From NCBI GenBank assembly GCA_023423775.1, contig JAFAEZ010000027.1:1-13959 (forward strand): DNA of 13,959 nucleotides, in the 5' to 3' direction. The position numbers were made by a program, and so were the translations under genes. This document shows positions 7,024-13,959 of this stretch, piece after piece (the stretch's first letter is position 1; the number at the start of each line of letters is the position of its first letter). The notes under the pieces were generated by a model, which was not told where the DNA came from, made no database searches, and saw nothing but the letters and a program-made list of their open reading frames with translations. The DNA comes from Pseudomonadota bacterium. Lineage in GTDB: Bacteria; Pseudomonadota; Alphaproteobacteria; Sphingomonadales; Sphingomonadaceae.

Positions 7024-7164
7024 ATGGAAGAGCGTCGAGACGGAGTCGTGGAGAAAGAAACCGTGATCGTCGAGCGCGGCGGCGGCGGCGGAATCATCGC
7101 CGCGATCGCGCTGCTGATCGCGGTGGTGGCGGTTCTCGCTTATTTCGGAATGCTGCCGATCTGA
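7024..7164 (+). CDS. Small single-pass membrane protein, 46 residues
   Basis: The frame begins MEERRDGVVEKETVIVERGG, a charged N-terminus. A run of five glycines (19-23) and one hydrophobic segment follow (about 24-43: IIAAIALLIAVVAVLAYFGM), and it ends LPI. The ribosome site AGAGGTG lies six bases before the ATG, and the SigEcfG promoter is just upstream. A strong terminator follows. These signals make it a real gene despite its size. Another frame overlaps it, but only this one gives a sensible protein. Small proteins with a charged head, a Gly-rich hinge and one membrane helix are common in sphingomonads; no function is known to me. The helix probably anchors the charged N-terminus to the cytoplasmic face. 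Confidence 0.8.
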   Translation: MEERRDGVVEKETVIVERGGGGGIIAAIALLIAVVAVLAYFGMLPI

Positions 7165-7172
7165 CGGCGGAC

Positions 7173-7209
7173 AAAAAAAGCGCCCCGGCCGGAAGGTCGG
7201 GGCGCTTTT
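7173..7209. terminator. Bidirectional intrinsic terminator
   Basis: A run of seven A, then an 11-base stem GCGCCCCGGCC/GGTCGGGGCGC (7180-7190 and 7195-7205, one G-T pair) on a GGAA loop, then TTTT. It has a T tract for either strand and lies between two convergent genes. It would end the small membrane protein transcript from the left and the glycine-zipper transcript from the right. Confidence 0.9.
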
Positions 7210-7234
7210 CTACGCAAAGCCACGCTTACGAAAC

Positions 7235-7564
7235 TTAGTAGCGGCACTTCTTGCTGACGACGTTGCGGTCGACATGGCGGCCGAGCAGGGCGCCGACGGC
7301 CGCACCGAGAATGGTGCCGGTGGTGCGCTCGCCGCGGGTGTCAATCGCCCGGCCTGCAAGGGCGCCGGCAGCGCCGCCGACCACGAGCCCGGTCGTGCCG
7401 CTGCCCTTCTTGCAATAATCCTGGCGGTAATTCTGGCGGTAGTCGCGATAGGACGCCTGGCCGCGGTGCGAATGGCTGTAGCCGGCCTGGTGCGCGAGAG
7501 CGGCGCTCGGAATGGCGGGAACGGCCAACGTGAGGGCCGACGCGGCGAGAATGATATTACGCAT
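7235..7564 (-). CDS. Secreted glycine-zipper (2TM-type) protein
   Basis: A 109-residue protein of unknown exact role. The first 24 residues are a Sec signal peptide (MRNIILAASALTLAVPAIPS, then AALA with likely cleavage before H25). No cysteine sits at the cleavage site, so it is not a lipoprotein. A short stretch rich in Tyr, His, Arg and Gln follows (25-50). A glycine zipper then spans about 58-98, with small-residue repeats GLVVGGAAGALAG and GTILGAAVGALLG. Two cysteines, C51 and C107, could form a disulfide. Glycine-zipper 2TM proteins are outer-membrane or periplasmic envelope proteins, often stress-related. AAGGAG lies upstream of the ATG. It is read convergently with the 46-residue membrane protein and shares its terminator. 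I see no clear SigEcfG site for this gene. Confidence 0.85.
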   Translation of the reverse strand: MRNIILAASALTLAVPAIPSAALAHQAGYSHSHRGQASYRDYRQNYRQDYCKKGSGTTGLVVGGAAGALAGRAIDTRGERTTGTILGAAVGALLGRHVDRNVVSKKCRY

Positions 7565-7648
7565 AACTGAACTCCTTGGACGCTTCAGCGGAACGACCGT
7601 GGCCGTCCTTGGCTGAGCCCCTTAGAGCCGATTCGCCTTGAGCCGCTC

Positions 7649-7676
7649 CTGAACCGGCCTGTTAGGCGCGGTTCAG
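7649..7676. terminator. Interrupted palindrome after the CBS gene, possible terminator
   Basis: CTGAACC/GGTTCAG (7649-7655 and 7670-7676) encloses GCCT/AGGC (7657-7660 and 7664-7667) around a GTT loop. It begins about 11 bases past the CBS-gene stop on the minus strand. No T tract follows, so it is either a weak terminator or an operator for the glycine-zipper gene downstream of it. Confidence 0.4.
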
Positions 7677-7687
7677 TTAGCTGGCGT

Positions 7688-8137
7688 TCAGGCTTCGTCC
7701 TCGTTGCTCTGGTTGTGTTCGCCGCCGGGGTCGGTTACGCCGCCGAGCGCGACCGTCGCCGCATCGGCCTGATCCGAACGGCTGATGTCGGCCAGGGAGA
7801 CGATGCCCACCAGCTTGTCGTCCTCGCGGCTCTTTACGGGCAGGCGGCGCACCTGGCGGTCGCTCATCAGCAGCGACGCCTCCTCGACCTCCTGGTCGTC
7901 ATAGACGAACAGCACGTCGTCGGTCATCGCGTCCCGCACCGGCGTATCCGGCCCGCGGCCCTCCGCGATCGCCCGGACGGCGATGTCGCGGTCGGTGATC
8001 ATGCCGACCAGATTGTCGCTGTCGCAGACCGGCAGCACCCCCGTATCGGTGCGCAGCATGAACTGCGCCGCCTCACGAATGGGCTGGTCCGGCGTGACCG
8101 TCTCGACGTCGCGGCTCATGCATTCGGCAACTTTCAT
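7688..8137 (-). CDS. Two-CBS-domain protein
   Basis: A 149-residue stand-alone pair of CBS domains, about 5-58 (MSRDVETVTPDQPIREAAQF, then VLPVCDSDNLVGMITDRDIA) and 70-123 (AMTDDVLFVYDDQEVEEASL, then RRLPVKSREDDKLVGIVSLA). Both repeats end in the usual G-(I/M)-(I/V)-(T/S) strand followed by a helix with an aspartate that commonly contacts the ribose of a bound adenine nucleotide. The tail is acidic and Asn/Glu-rich. Such proteins usually sense AMP, ADP, ATP or SAM and act by binding a partner; the partner is not evident here. CAGGAGA precedes the ATG. A perfect SigEcfG promoter lies 35 bases upstream, so it is very likely a general stress response gene. Confidence 0.92.
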   Translation of the reverse strand: MKVAECMSRDVETVTPDQPIREAAQFMLRTDTGVLPVCDSDNLVGMITDRDIAVRAIAEGRGPDTPVRDAMTDDVLFVYDDQEVEEASLLMSDRQVRRLPVKSREDDKLVGIVSLADISRSDQADAATVALGGVTDPGGEHNQSNEDEA

Positions 8138-8171
8138 CGCGGCTCTCCTGTAGGAAATCGAACCCGCGCAA

Positions 8172-8197
8172 AACGGCCGCCGCCGAGCCCTCGTTCC
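8172..8197 (-). promoter_or_regulatory. SigEcfG (general stress) promoter for the CBS gene
   Basis: On the minus strand GGAAC (8197-8193) is followed after 17 bases by CGTT (8175-8172), the same boxes and spacing as the site at 6968. It lies between the paaZ stop and the CBS-gene ATG, leaving a leader of about 28 bases. It lets the CBS gene be transcribed apart from the paaG-paaZ genes upstream on the same strand. Confidence 0.75.
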
Positions 8198-8208
8198 AGT
8201 CGTTTCGC

Positions 8209-10227
8209 CTAGGGCCTGTTCATCGTCAGCAGGTCGTAGGTCGCGACGACCTCGTCACGCTGGTTGAACACGTAGACCGCCCAGCGGACCTCGCCCTTCT
8301 CTTCGTCGCGCACGCTCTTCGACTTGACGGTGAGCTCCACCCGCATCGAGTCGCCGGGATAGAGCGGCGTGTGGAAGCGGAGATTCTCCAGGCCGGTATT
8401 TGCGAGCCCCGGGCCGGGCGCAGGCTCGACGAAGAGCCCCGCGGCGAAGGAGAGGATCAGGTAGCCGTGGGCGACGCGGCCCTCGAAGATCGGGCTCGCC
8501 TTGGCCGCTTCCTCGTCCATGTGGGCGTAGAAGGTGTCGCCGGTGAAGTGGGCGAAATGCTCTACATCCTCGAGCGTCACCGTGCGGCTGGCGGTCTTCA
8601 GCGTATAGCCGACCTCGAGCTCGCTGATGCGCTTGCGGAACGGGTGGACCTCGCCTTCCGGCTTGGGTGCGCCGGGCAGCCACTGCTTGACGATACCGGA
8701 GAGCAAGGCGGGGCCGCCCTGGAGGGCGGTGCGCTGCATATAATGGGTGACGCCGCGGACGCCGCCCAGCTCCTCGCCACCGCCGGCGCGGCCGGGGCCG
8801 CCATGGACGAGGACGGGGAGGGGCGAGCCGTGGCCGGTCGATTCCTTGGCGCTGGTGCGGTCGAGGATCAGCATGCGGCCGTGATAGGCGCCGGCGCCGA
8901 GCACGAATTCCTCGGCGACCTTGGGATCGAAGGTGAACAGCGACAGTGCCAGGCTGCCCATGCCGCGATTGGCGAGGGCGATCGCATCGTCCAGGTCCTT
9001 GTACGGCATGATCGTCGAGACCGGGCCGAACGCTTCTACGTCGTGGATCTCGGGCGAGCCCCACGGATCGTCGGAGCGGAGCAGGATCGGCGCGATGAAG
9101 GCACCATCGCCATCGACCGGAGCACGGTCGGGATCGCCCGAGACGATGCGAGCCGACTTGGACAATTCGGCGACGGCGTCGCGGACGGCGCGGAGCTGCG
9201 CGCGGCTGGCTAGGGCGCCCATGGTCACGCCTTCCTCGCGCGGGTCGCCGATCTTCACCTTGGCGAGGCGCTGGCTGAGCGCTTCCTGGACGGCGTCGAG
9301 ATGTTCGGCCGGCGCCATGGCGCGGCGGATGGCGGTGCATTTCTGCCCGGCCTTCACCGTCATCTCGCGCGCGACCTCCTTGATGAACAGGTCGAATTCG
9401 GGCGTCCCGGGGCCAGCGTCGGGGCCGAGGATCGAAGCGTTGAGGCTGTCGCGCTCGGCGATGAAGCGCACCGACTCGCGCGCGATCACCGGGTGCGACT
9501 GCAGTTTCATCGCGGTCTGCGCCGAGCCCGTGAAGGACAGGACGTCCTGGAGCGTCAGATGGTCGAGCAGGTCGCCGACGCCGCCCATGATCAGCTGGAG
9601 CGCGCCGGGCGGCAGGATGTTGGCCTCGATCATGATCCGCACGGCATGTTCGGCGAGATAGCCAGTCGAAGAAGCGGGCTTCACGATCGCTGGGACGCCG
9701 GCCAGCAGGGTGGGGGCGAGCTTCTCGAGCATGCCCCACACCGGGAAGTTGAACGCGTTGATATGGACGGCGACGCCCTGCAGCGACGTGTAGACGTGCT
9801 GGCCGACGAAGCTGCCGGTCTTCGACAGTTGCTCCATCTGGCCGTCGATCAGGATGCGCTGGTTGGGAAGCTCGCGACGGCCCTTGGACGAGAAGGAGAA
9901 GAGGGTGCCGGCGCCGCCCTCGATGTCGATCCAGCCGTCGGTGCGGGTCGCGCCGGTCTCGTAGTTGAGTTCGTAGAGCTCTTCCTTGCGCGCCATGATC
10001 GCGTTGGCGAGATCCTTCAGCATCCAGGCGCGCTCGTGGAAGGTCATCTTGCGCAGCGCCGGCCCGCCGACATTGCGGGCGTGATCGAGCATCGCCTTGA
10101 AGTCGAGGCCCTCGCTGCCGGTGGTGGCGACGACCTCGCCGGTGACGGCGCTGTGCACCTCGGCCAGATTGCCCGAGGCCGCGACCCAGCCGTCCTTGGC
10201 ATAGTTCAGGAGATTGATCGTTTTCAT
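8209..10227 (-). CDS. paaZ: PaaZ, bifunctional oxepin-CoA hydrolase and semialdehyde dehydrogenase
   Basis: PaaZ opens the oxepin ring of 2-oxepin-2(3H)-ylideneacetyl-CoA and oxidises the resulting aldehyde with NADP+ to 3-oxo-5,6-didehydrosuberyl-CoA. The 672-residue length is close to the 681 of E. coli PaaZ. Residues 1-515 form the aldehyde dehydrogenase part, with the general base E258 in RFIAERDSLN and the nucleophile C297 in KAGQKCTAIRR. These match E256 and C295 of E. coli. Residues 530-672 form the MaoC-like hotdog hydratase, with D564 and H569 in FTGDTFYAHMD, matching D561 and H566. Both activities therefore look intact. It lies 111 bases after paaG on the same strand, with a repeat element between. 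No palindromic operator precedes it, so it probably relies on the paaG promoter. Confidence 0.96.
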   Translation of the reverse strand: MKTINLLNYAKDGWVAASGNLAEVHSAVTGEVVATTGSEGLDFKAMLDHARNVGGPALRKMTFHERAWMLKDLANAIMARKEELYELNYETGATRTDGWIDIEGGAGTLFSFSSKGRRELPNQRILIDGQMEQLSKTGSFVGQHVYTSLQGVAVHINAFNFPVWGMLEKLAPTLLAGVPAIVKPASSTGYLAEHAVRIMIEANILPPGALQLIMGGVGDLLDHLTLQDVLSFTGSAQTAMKLQSHPVIARESVRFIAERDSLNASILGPDAGPGTPEFDLFIKEVAREMTVKAGQKCTAIRRAMAPAEHLDAVQEALSQRLAKVKIGDPREEGVTMGALASRAQLRAVRDAVAELSKSARIVSGDPDRAPVDGDGAFIAPILLRSDDPWGSPEIHDVEAFGPVSTIMPYKDLDDAIALANRGMGSLALSLFTFDPKVAEEFVLGAGAYHGRMLILDRTSAKESTGHGSPLPVLVHGGPGRAGGGEELGGVRGVTHYMQRTALQGGPALLSGIVKQWLPGAPKPEGEVHPFRKRISELEVGYTLKTASRTVTLEDVEHFAHFTGDTFYAHMDEEAAKASPIFEGRVAHGYLILSFAAGLFVEPAPGPGLANTGLENLRFHTPLYPGDSMRVELTVKSKSVRDEEKGEVRWAVYVFNQRDEVVATYDLLTMNRP

Positions 10228-10242
10228 GTTCGTGTCCCAAAG

Positions 10243-10331
10243 CCGATCGGGCTGAGCCTGTCGAAGCCCTTCATTTCCTTATCCCCGCCTTCGACAAAAG
10301 AAGGAACGGCCTTCAGGCTCAGGCCGAACGG
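10243..10331. repeat. REP/BIME-like inverted repeat between paaG and paaZ
   Basis: The left arm CCGATCGGGCTGAGCCTG (10243-10260, with TCGAAG following) pairs with the right arm, whose reverse complement reads CCGTTCGGCCTGAGCCTGAAG. The arms agree at nearly all bases apart from a two-base gap and three mismatches. A smaller hairpin, CCTTC/GAAGG (10288-10304 region), lies between them. The sequence belongs to a dispersed repeat type I know from many proteobacterial genomes, with the core TTCGACAGGCTCAGCCCGAACGG. It could stall or protect the paaG-paaZ transcript at this gap. Confidence 0.75.
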
Positions 10332-10338
10332 GAGGGGC

Positions 10339-11118
10339 TCATCGCCCGGTGAATTTAGGTGTGCGCTTTTCCATGAACGCGGCCACGCCTTCGCGATAAT
10401 CGTCGCTGAAGCCGAGCTCGCGCATCATGTCGCGCTGCCGATCGAGTTCATCGTCGAGACTGTGCGACCAGCTTTCGCGGATCATCCGCTTGATCGCCGC
10501 GAGGCCCATGGTCGGGGCCGTCGCGAAGCGAGTTGCCAGCGCATCCACCTCAGCATCGAGCGCGTCGTCGTCGACCGCCTTCCAGATCAGGCCCCATTCG
10601 GCCGCTTTCTCCGCGGGCAGCGGCTCGGCGGTGAGGGCGAGGCCGAGCGCGCGCGCCTGGCCGACCAGGCGCGGCAGCACCCAGGTGCCGCCGCTGTCCG
10701 GGATCAGGCCGATGTTCGCGAAGGACTGGATGAACTTGGCCGACTTTGCCGCGATCACGATGTCGCAGGCGAAGGCAATATTGGCCCCGGCACCGGCCGC
10801 GACTCCGTTCACTCGCCCGATCACCGGCATCTGCAGGCCGGTCAGGCGGCGGACCAGCGGATTATAATATTTCTCGACCGACTCGCCGAGGTCGATCTGC
10901 GCGCCCGGCGCGACGGCGCGATCGTTGAGGTCCTGGCCCGCGCAGAAGCCGCGGCCGGCGCCGGTCAGCACGAGCACGCGCGCGTCGCCGAGTCGGTCGA
11001 GCGCGTCCCGGACTTCTTCGTGCATCTGCACGGTGAAGCTGTTCAACCGATCCGGGCGATTGAGGGTGAGGCGAGCGATCCCGCTGTCGCTCTTGAAGTC
11101 GATCGTTTCGTAAGCCAT
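10339..11118 (-). CDS. paaG: PaaG, 1,2-epoxyphenylacetyl-CoA isomerase (crotonase fold)
   Basis: PaaG converts ring-1,2-epoxyphenylacetyl-CoA to the oxepin form. The 259 residues fill the crotonase fold. The oxyanion-hole segment GAGRGFCAGQDLNDR (about 53-67) and VNGVAAGAGANIAFACDIVI (103-122) are present. The catalytic aspartate D141 sits in GLIPDSGGTW, which is nearly identical to the E. coli PaaG segment. The C-terminus, KRTPKFTGR, is also like PaaG. I chose ATG 11118 from the family's N-terminus (MAYETIDFKS). A TTG 36 bases upstream would add residues that run through the operator. There is no Shine-Dalgarno sequence before this ATG (CTCCCCC instead), so translation may be leaderless or inefficient. 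It is divergent from paaI across a 46-base gap. Confidence 0.94.
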   Translation of the reverse strand: MAYETIDFKSDSGIARLTLNRPDRLNSFTVQMHEEVRDALDRLGDARVLVLTGAGRGFCAGQDLNDRAVAPGAQIDLGESVEKYYNPLVRRLTGLQMPVIGRVNGVAAGAGANIAFACDIVIAAKSAKFIQSFANIGLIPDSGGTWVLPRLVGQARALGLALTAEPLPAEKAAEWGLIWKAVDDDALDAEVDALATRFATAPTMGLAAIKRMIRESWSHSLDDELDRQRDMMRELGFSDDYREGVAAFMEKRTPKFTGR

Positions 11119-11131
11119 GGGGGAGTTAATA

Positions 11132-11143
11132 GACCGATTGGTC
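11132..11143. promoter_or_regulatory. Operator-like palindrome between paaG and paaI
   Basis: GACCGATTGGTC is a 12-base palindrome with one mismatch, centred in the 46-base divergent gap. With flanks it shares TTAATNGACCGATYGGTCRG with the site at 12808 upstream of paaA. Size, symmetry and position fit a TetR-family repressor such as PaaR, whose ligand in other bacteria is phenylacetyl-CoA. The regulator gene is not in the window. Confidence 0.7.
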
Positions 11144-11164
11144 AGGAAACCCAAGAGAGCATCC

Positions 11165-11598
11165 GTGACCGCTGACGAACTCGCCGAAAAGATCGCTTAC
11201 GACATGCTCGGCAAGGACGCCGCTGAGGCATCCTGGGGGATTGAGATCGAGGAGGTGCGGGTCGGTTATGCGCGGATCCGGATGCGCGTGCGGCGCGACA
11301 TGCTGAACGGCCACGGCAGCGCCCATGGCGGTATGACCTTCGCGCTCGCCGACACGGCTTTCGCTTATGCCTGCAATGGCCGCAACACGCGCACCGTCGG
11401 CGCGCAGGCGTCGATGGTCTACCTCGATGCCGCGCGCGAGGGTGACGTGCTCGTCGCCGAGGCGCAGGAGGCGTCGCTTGTCGGGCGTAACGGCGTTTAC
11501 AACGTCGCGGTGCGAACCGACGATGGCCGTGCCATCGCCGAATTCCAGGGTTATTCCCGCAGCGTCGGCGGGCCATTGATCGAAATCGGAGACTCAGA

Positions 11599-11602
<4 letters not shown>
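11165..11602 (+). CDS. paaI: PaaI, hydroxyphenylacetyl-CoA-type hotdog thioesterase
   Basis: PaaI hydrolyses stalled aryl-CoA products and so releases coenzyme A trapped by dead-end intermediates of the pathway. The 145-residue chain is a single hotdog domain with NGHGSAHGG (48-56), holding N48 and H54, and LADTAFAYACN (61-71), with D63 at the position of the catalytic D61 of E. coli PaaI. I chose GTG 11165 because the family begins close to TADELAEKIAYDM and AAGAGAG lies upstream. An ATG at 11117 would overlap the start of paaG and translate through the operator. The stop overlaps the paaJ start by four bases (ATGA), so the two are translationally coupled. Confidence 0.9.
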
Positions 11603-12801
<1,199 letters not shown>

Positions 12802-12807
12802 TTAATT

Positions 12808-12819
12808 GACCGATCGGTC
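12808..12819. promoter_or_regulatory. Operator-like palindrome upstream of paaA
   Basis: GACCGATCGGTC is a perfect 12-base palindrome, seven bases after the paaJ stop and 34 bases before the paaA ATG. It is the second copy of the element at 11132, in the same orientation relative to the plus-strand genes and with the same TTAAT left flank. It suggests a separately repressed promoter for paaA and the genes after it. Confidence 0.7.
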
Positions 12820-12852
12820 GGCTAATGATAAAAGCCGACGAGGGAGTTAGCC

Positions 12853-13833
12853 ATGTACACGACCGAATTGCAGAAGACGGCGCAGATTGCCTCGACCGAG
12901 GACCCCGCGAAGCTCGCCGCTTTCGAGGCCCGGGTGGCAGCCGACGAATTCATCGAGCCCAAGGACTGGATGCCCGAGGCCTACCGGCGCACCTTGACCC
13001 GCCAGATCTCGCAGCACGCGCATAGCGAGATCGTCGGCATGCTGCCCGAGGGCAATTGGATCACGCGCGCGCCCTCGCTGCGGCGCAAGGCGATCCTGCT
13101 CGCCAAGGTGCAGGACGAGGCCGGCCACGGCCTCTATCTCTACAGCGCCGCCGAGACGCTCGGCACGAGCCGCGAGGAGATGATCGAGGCGCTGCATTCC
13201 GGCAAGGCCAAGTACAGCACGATCTTCAATTATCCGACGCTTACCTGGGCGGACATGGGCGCGATCGGCTGGCTGGTCGACGGCGCCGCGATCATGAACC
13301 AGGTGCCGCTGCAGCGGACCTCCTACGGACCCTATGCCCGCGCCATGGTGCGCGTGTGCAAGGAGGAGAGCTTCCACCAGCGCCAGGGCTACGAGATCAT
13401 GATGCATCTCGCCGCCGGCACGCCCGAGCAGAAGCGCATGGCGCAGGACGCATTGAACCGCTGGTGGTGGCCGAGCCTGATGATGTTCGGCCCGCCCGAT
13501 GCGGACAGCCCCAACACCGCGCAGTCGATGCGCTGGCGGATCAAGCGCGACACGAACGACGAGCTCCGGCAGAAATTCGTCGACATCACCGTGCCTCAGG
13601 CCGACGCGATCGGCCTCACCATTCCCGATCCCGACCTCAAGTGGAATGCGGAGAAGGACGGTTACGATTTCGGCGAAATCGACTGGGCCGAATTCTACGC
13701 GGTCGTGAAGGGCGAAGGTCCGGTCGCGAAGGAGCGGATGAAGGCGCGCCGCGAGGCGTGGGAGAAGAATGCCTGGGTACGCGAGGCCGCAGCCGCCTAT
13801 GCCGCCAAGCAGGACGCGAAGAAGGCGGCGTGA
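12853..13833 (+). CDS. paaA: PaaA, catalytic diiron subunit of ring-1,2-phenylacetyl-CoA epoxidase
   Basis: PaaA is the oxygenase subunit of the soluble PaaABCDE complex that epoxidises the ring of phenylacetyl-CoA with O2. The 326 residues are slightly longer than the 309 of E. coli PaaA, mainly at the termini. Diiron ligands are visible in a four-helix ferritin-like core: E89 and H92 in KVQDEAGHGLYLYS, and E171 or E172 with H175 in KEESFHQRQGYEIM. The upstream helix holds QISQHAHSEIVGMLPEGNWI (51-70). NPxxP-type loops and the WWWPSLMMFGPPD segment (about 214-226) are typical of the family. The C-terminal tail is rich in Ala and Lys. AGGGAG lies seven bases before the ATG. paaB follows after 68 bases that hold a hairpin repeat. 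Confidence 0.96.
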   Translation: MYTTELQKTAQIASTEDPAKLAAFEARVAADEFIEPKDWMPEAYRRTLTRQISQHAHSEIVGMLPEGNWITRAPSLRRKAILLAKVQDEAGHGLYLYSAAETLGTSREEMIEALHSGKAKYSTIFNYPTLTWADMGAIGWLVDGAAIMNQVPLQRTSYGPYARAMVRVCKEESFHQRQGYEIMMHLAAGTPEQKRMAQDALNRWWWPSLMMFGPPDADSPNTAQSMRWRIKRDTNDELRQKFVDITVPQADAIGLTIPDPDLKWNAEKDGYDFGEIDWAEFYAVVKGEGPVAKERMKARREAWEKNAWVREAAAAYAAKQDAKKAA

Positions 13834-13870
13834 CCCTCCTCGAGACCCGCCGCGCCCCTATCACACTGAG

Positions 13871-13889
13871 ATCCCGGCCTTCGCCGGAT
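13871..13889. repeat. Small dispersed-type hairpin repeat between paaA and paaB
   Basis: CCGGC-CTTC-GCCGG (13874-13887) with ATC and AT flanks forms a compact hairpin just upstream of paaB. The wording ATCCCGGCCTTCGCCGG-ATGAC resembles a repeat scattered between genes in many sphingomonads (from memory). It could lower paaB expression relative to paaA or act as an RNA processing site. Confidence 0.55.
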
Positions 13890-13901
13890 GACGGAGCAGG
13901 A

Positions 13902-13959
13902 ATGAGCAAGGATTGGCCTTTGTGGGAAGTGTTCGTCCGTTCGAAGGGCGGGCTTTCCC
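13902..13959 (+). CDS. paaB: PaaB, phenylacetyl-CoA epoxidase subunit (start only)
   Basis: Only the first 19 residues are in the window, reading MSKDWPLWEVFVRSKGGLS. PaaB proteins typically open with M-x-K-x-WPLWEVF-(I/V)-R-x-x-x-GL, so the match is strong in spite of the short length. PaaB is a small bridging subunit of the epoxidase with no cofactor. The ribosome site GGAG lies about five bases before the ATG. The frame is open to the window's end. The paaC, paaD and paaE genes probably follow outside. Confidence 0.85.
   Translation, partial: MSKDWPLWEVFVRSKGGLS

Noticed and set aside
7017..7238. A 73-codon plus-strand frame starting at 7017
   Set aside because: Arg-rich shadow that runs through the terminator; the 46-residue frame at 7024 has the sensible protein and signals.
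11117..11164. ATG 11117 as the paaI start
   Set aside because: It would overlap the paaG start on the other strand and translate the operator; GTG 11165 matches the family's N-terminus.

Overview
The window is GC-rich chromosomal DNA from an alphaproteobacterium, most likely a sphingomonad (Sphingomonas or a close relative). This rests on protein style, the ku-ligD pair, two promoters of the alphaproteobacterial SigEcfG type, and dispersed hairpin repeats that I know from sphingomonad genomes. Gene density is very high. No tRNA, rRNA, CRISPR array or insertion sequence is visible, and no gene-free stretch exceeds 300 bases.

Layout. (1) 15-1793, minus strand: ku then ligD, the bacterial non-homologous end-joining pair. 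ligD is cut off by the window start just inside its ligase domain. (2) 1857-6966: a minus-strand Lrp/AsnC regulator, and divergent from it a tight plus-strand operon of an aromatic aminotransferase, a 2-oxoacid dehydrogenase E1 with alpha and beta parts fused, and its lipoyl E2. (3) 6968-8197: a small stress-type cassette. It holds a 46-residue membrane protein with a SigEcfG promoter, a secreted glycine-zipper protein read convergently, and a two-CBS-domain protein with its own SigEcfG promoter. (4) 8209-13959: phenylacetate catabolism genes. paaG-paaZ run on the minus strand, and paaI-paaJ-paaA-paaB on the plus strand, with paaB cut by the window end. Two near-identical palindromes, one between paaG and paaI and one before paaA, look like operators for one TetR-type repressor.

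How the genes may work together. PaaA and PaaB are parts of the ring-1,2-phenylacetyl-CoA epoxidase. PaaG isomerises the epoxide to an oxepin, PaaZ opens the ring and oxidises the aldehyde, PaaJ cleaves the thioester, and PaaI is a housekeeping thioesterase. paaK, the ligase that makes phenylacetyl-CoA from free phenylacetate, is not in the window. What lies beside the paa genes is an aromatic aminotransferase and a 2-oxoacid dehydrogenase E1/E2 under an amino-acid-type regulator. My main hypothesis is that this complex decarboxylates phenylpyruvate oxidatively to phenylacetyl-CoA and so feeds phenylalanine carbon straight into the Paa pathway, bypassing PaaK. This is inferred from context; branched-chain or other 2-oxoacids remain possible substrates.

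Cautions. The first 35 or so bases differ in composition from the rest, and the first ten match part of a common sequencing adapter, so the ligD break may be an assembly artefact. Specificity calls for the aminotransferase and the dehydrogenase are family-level only.
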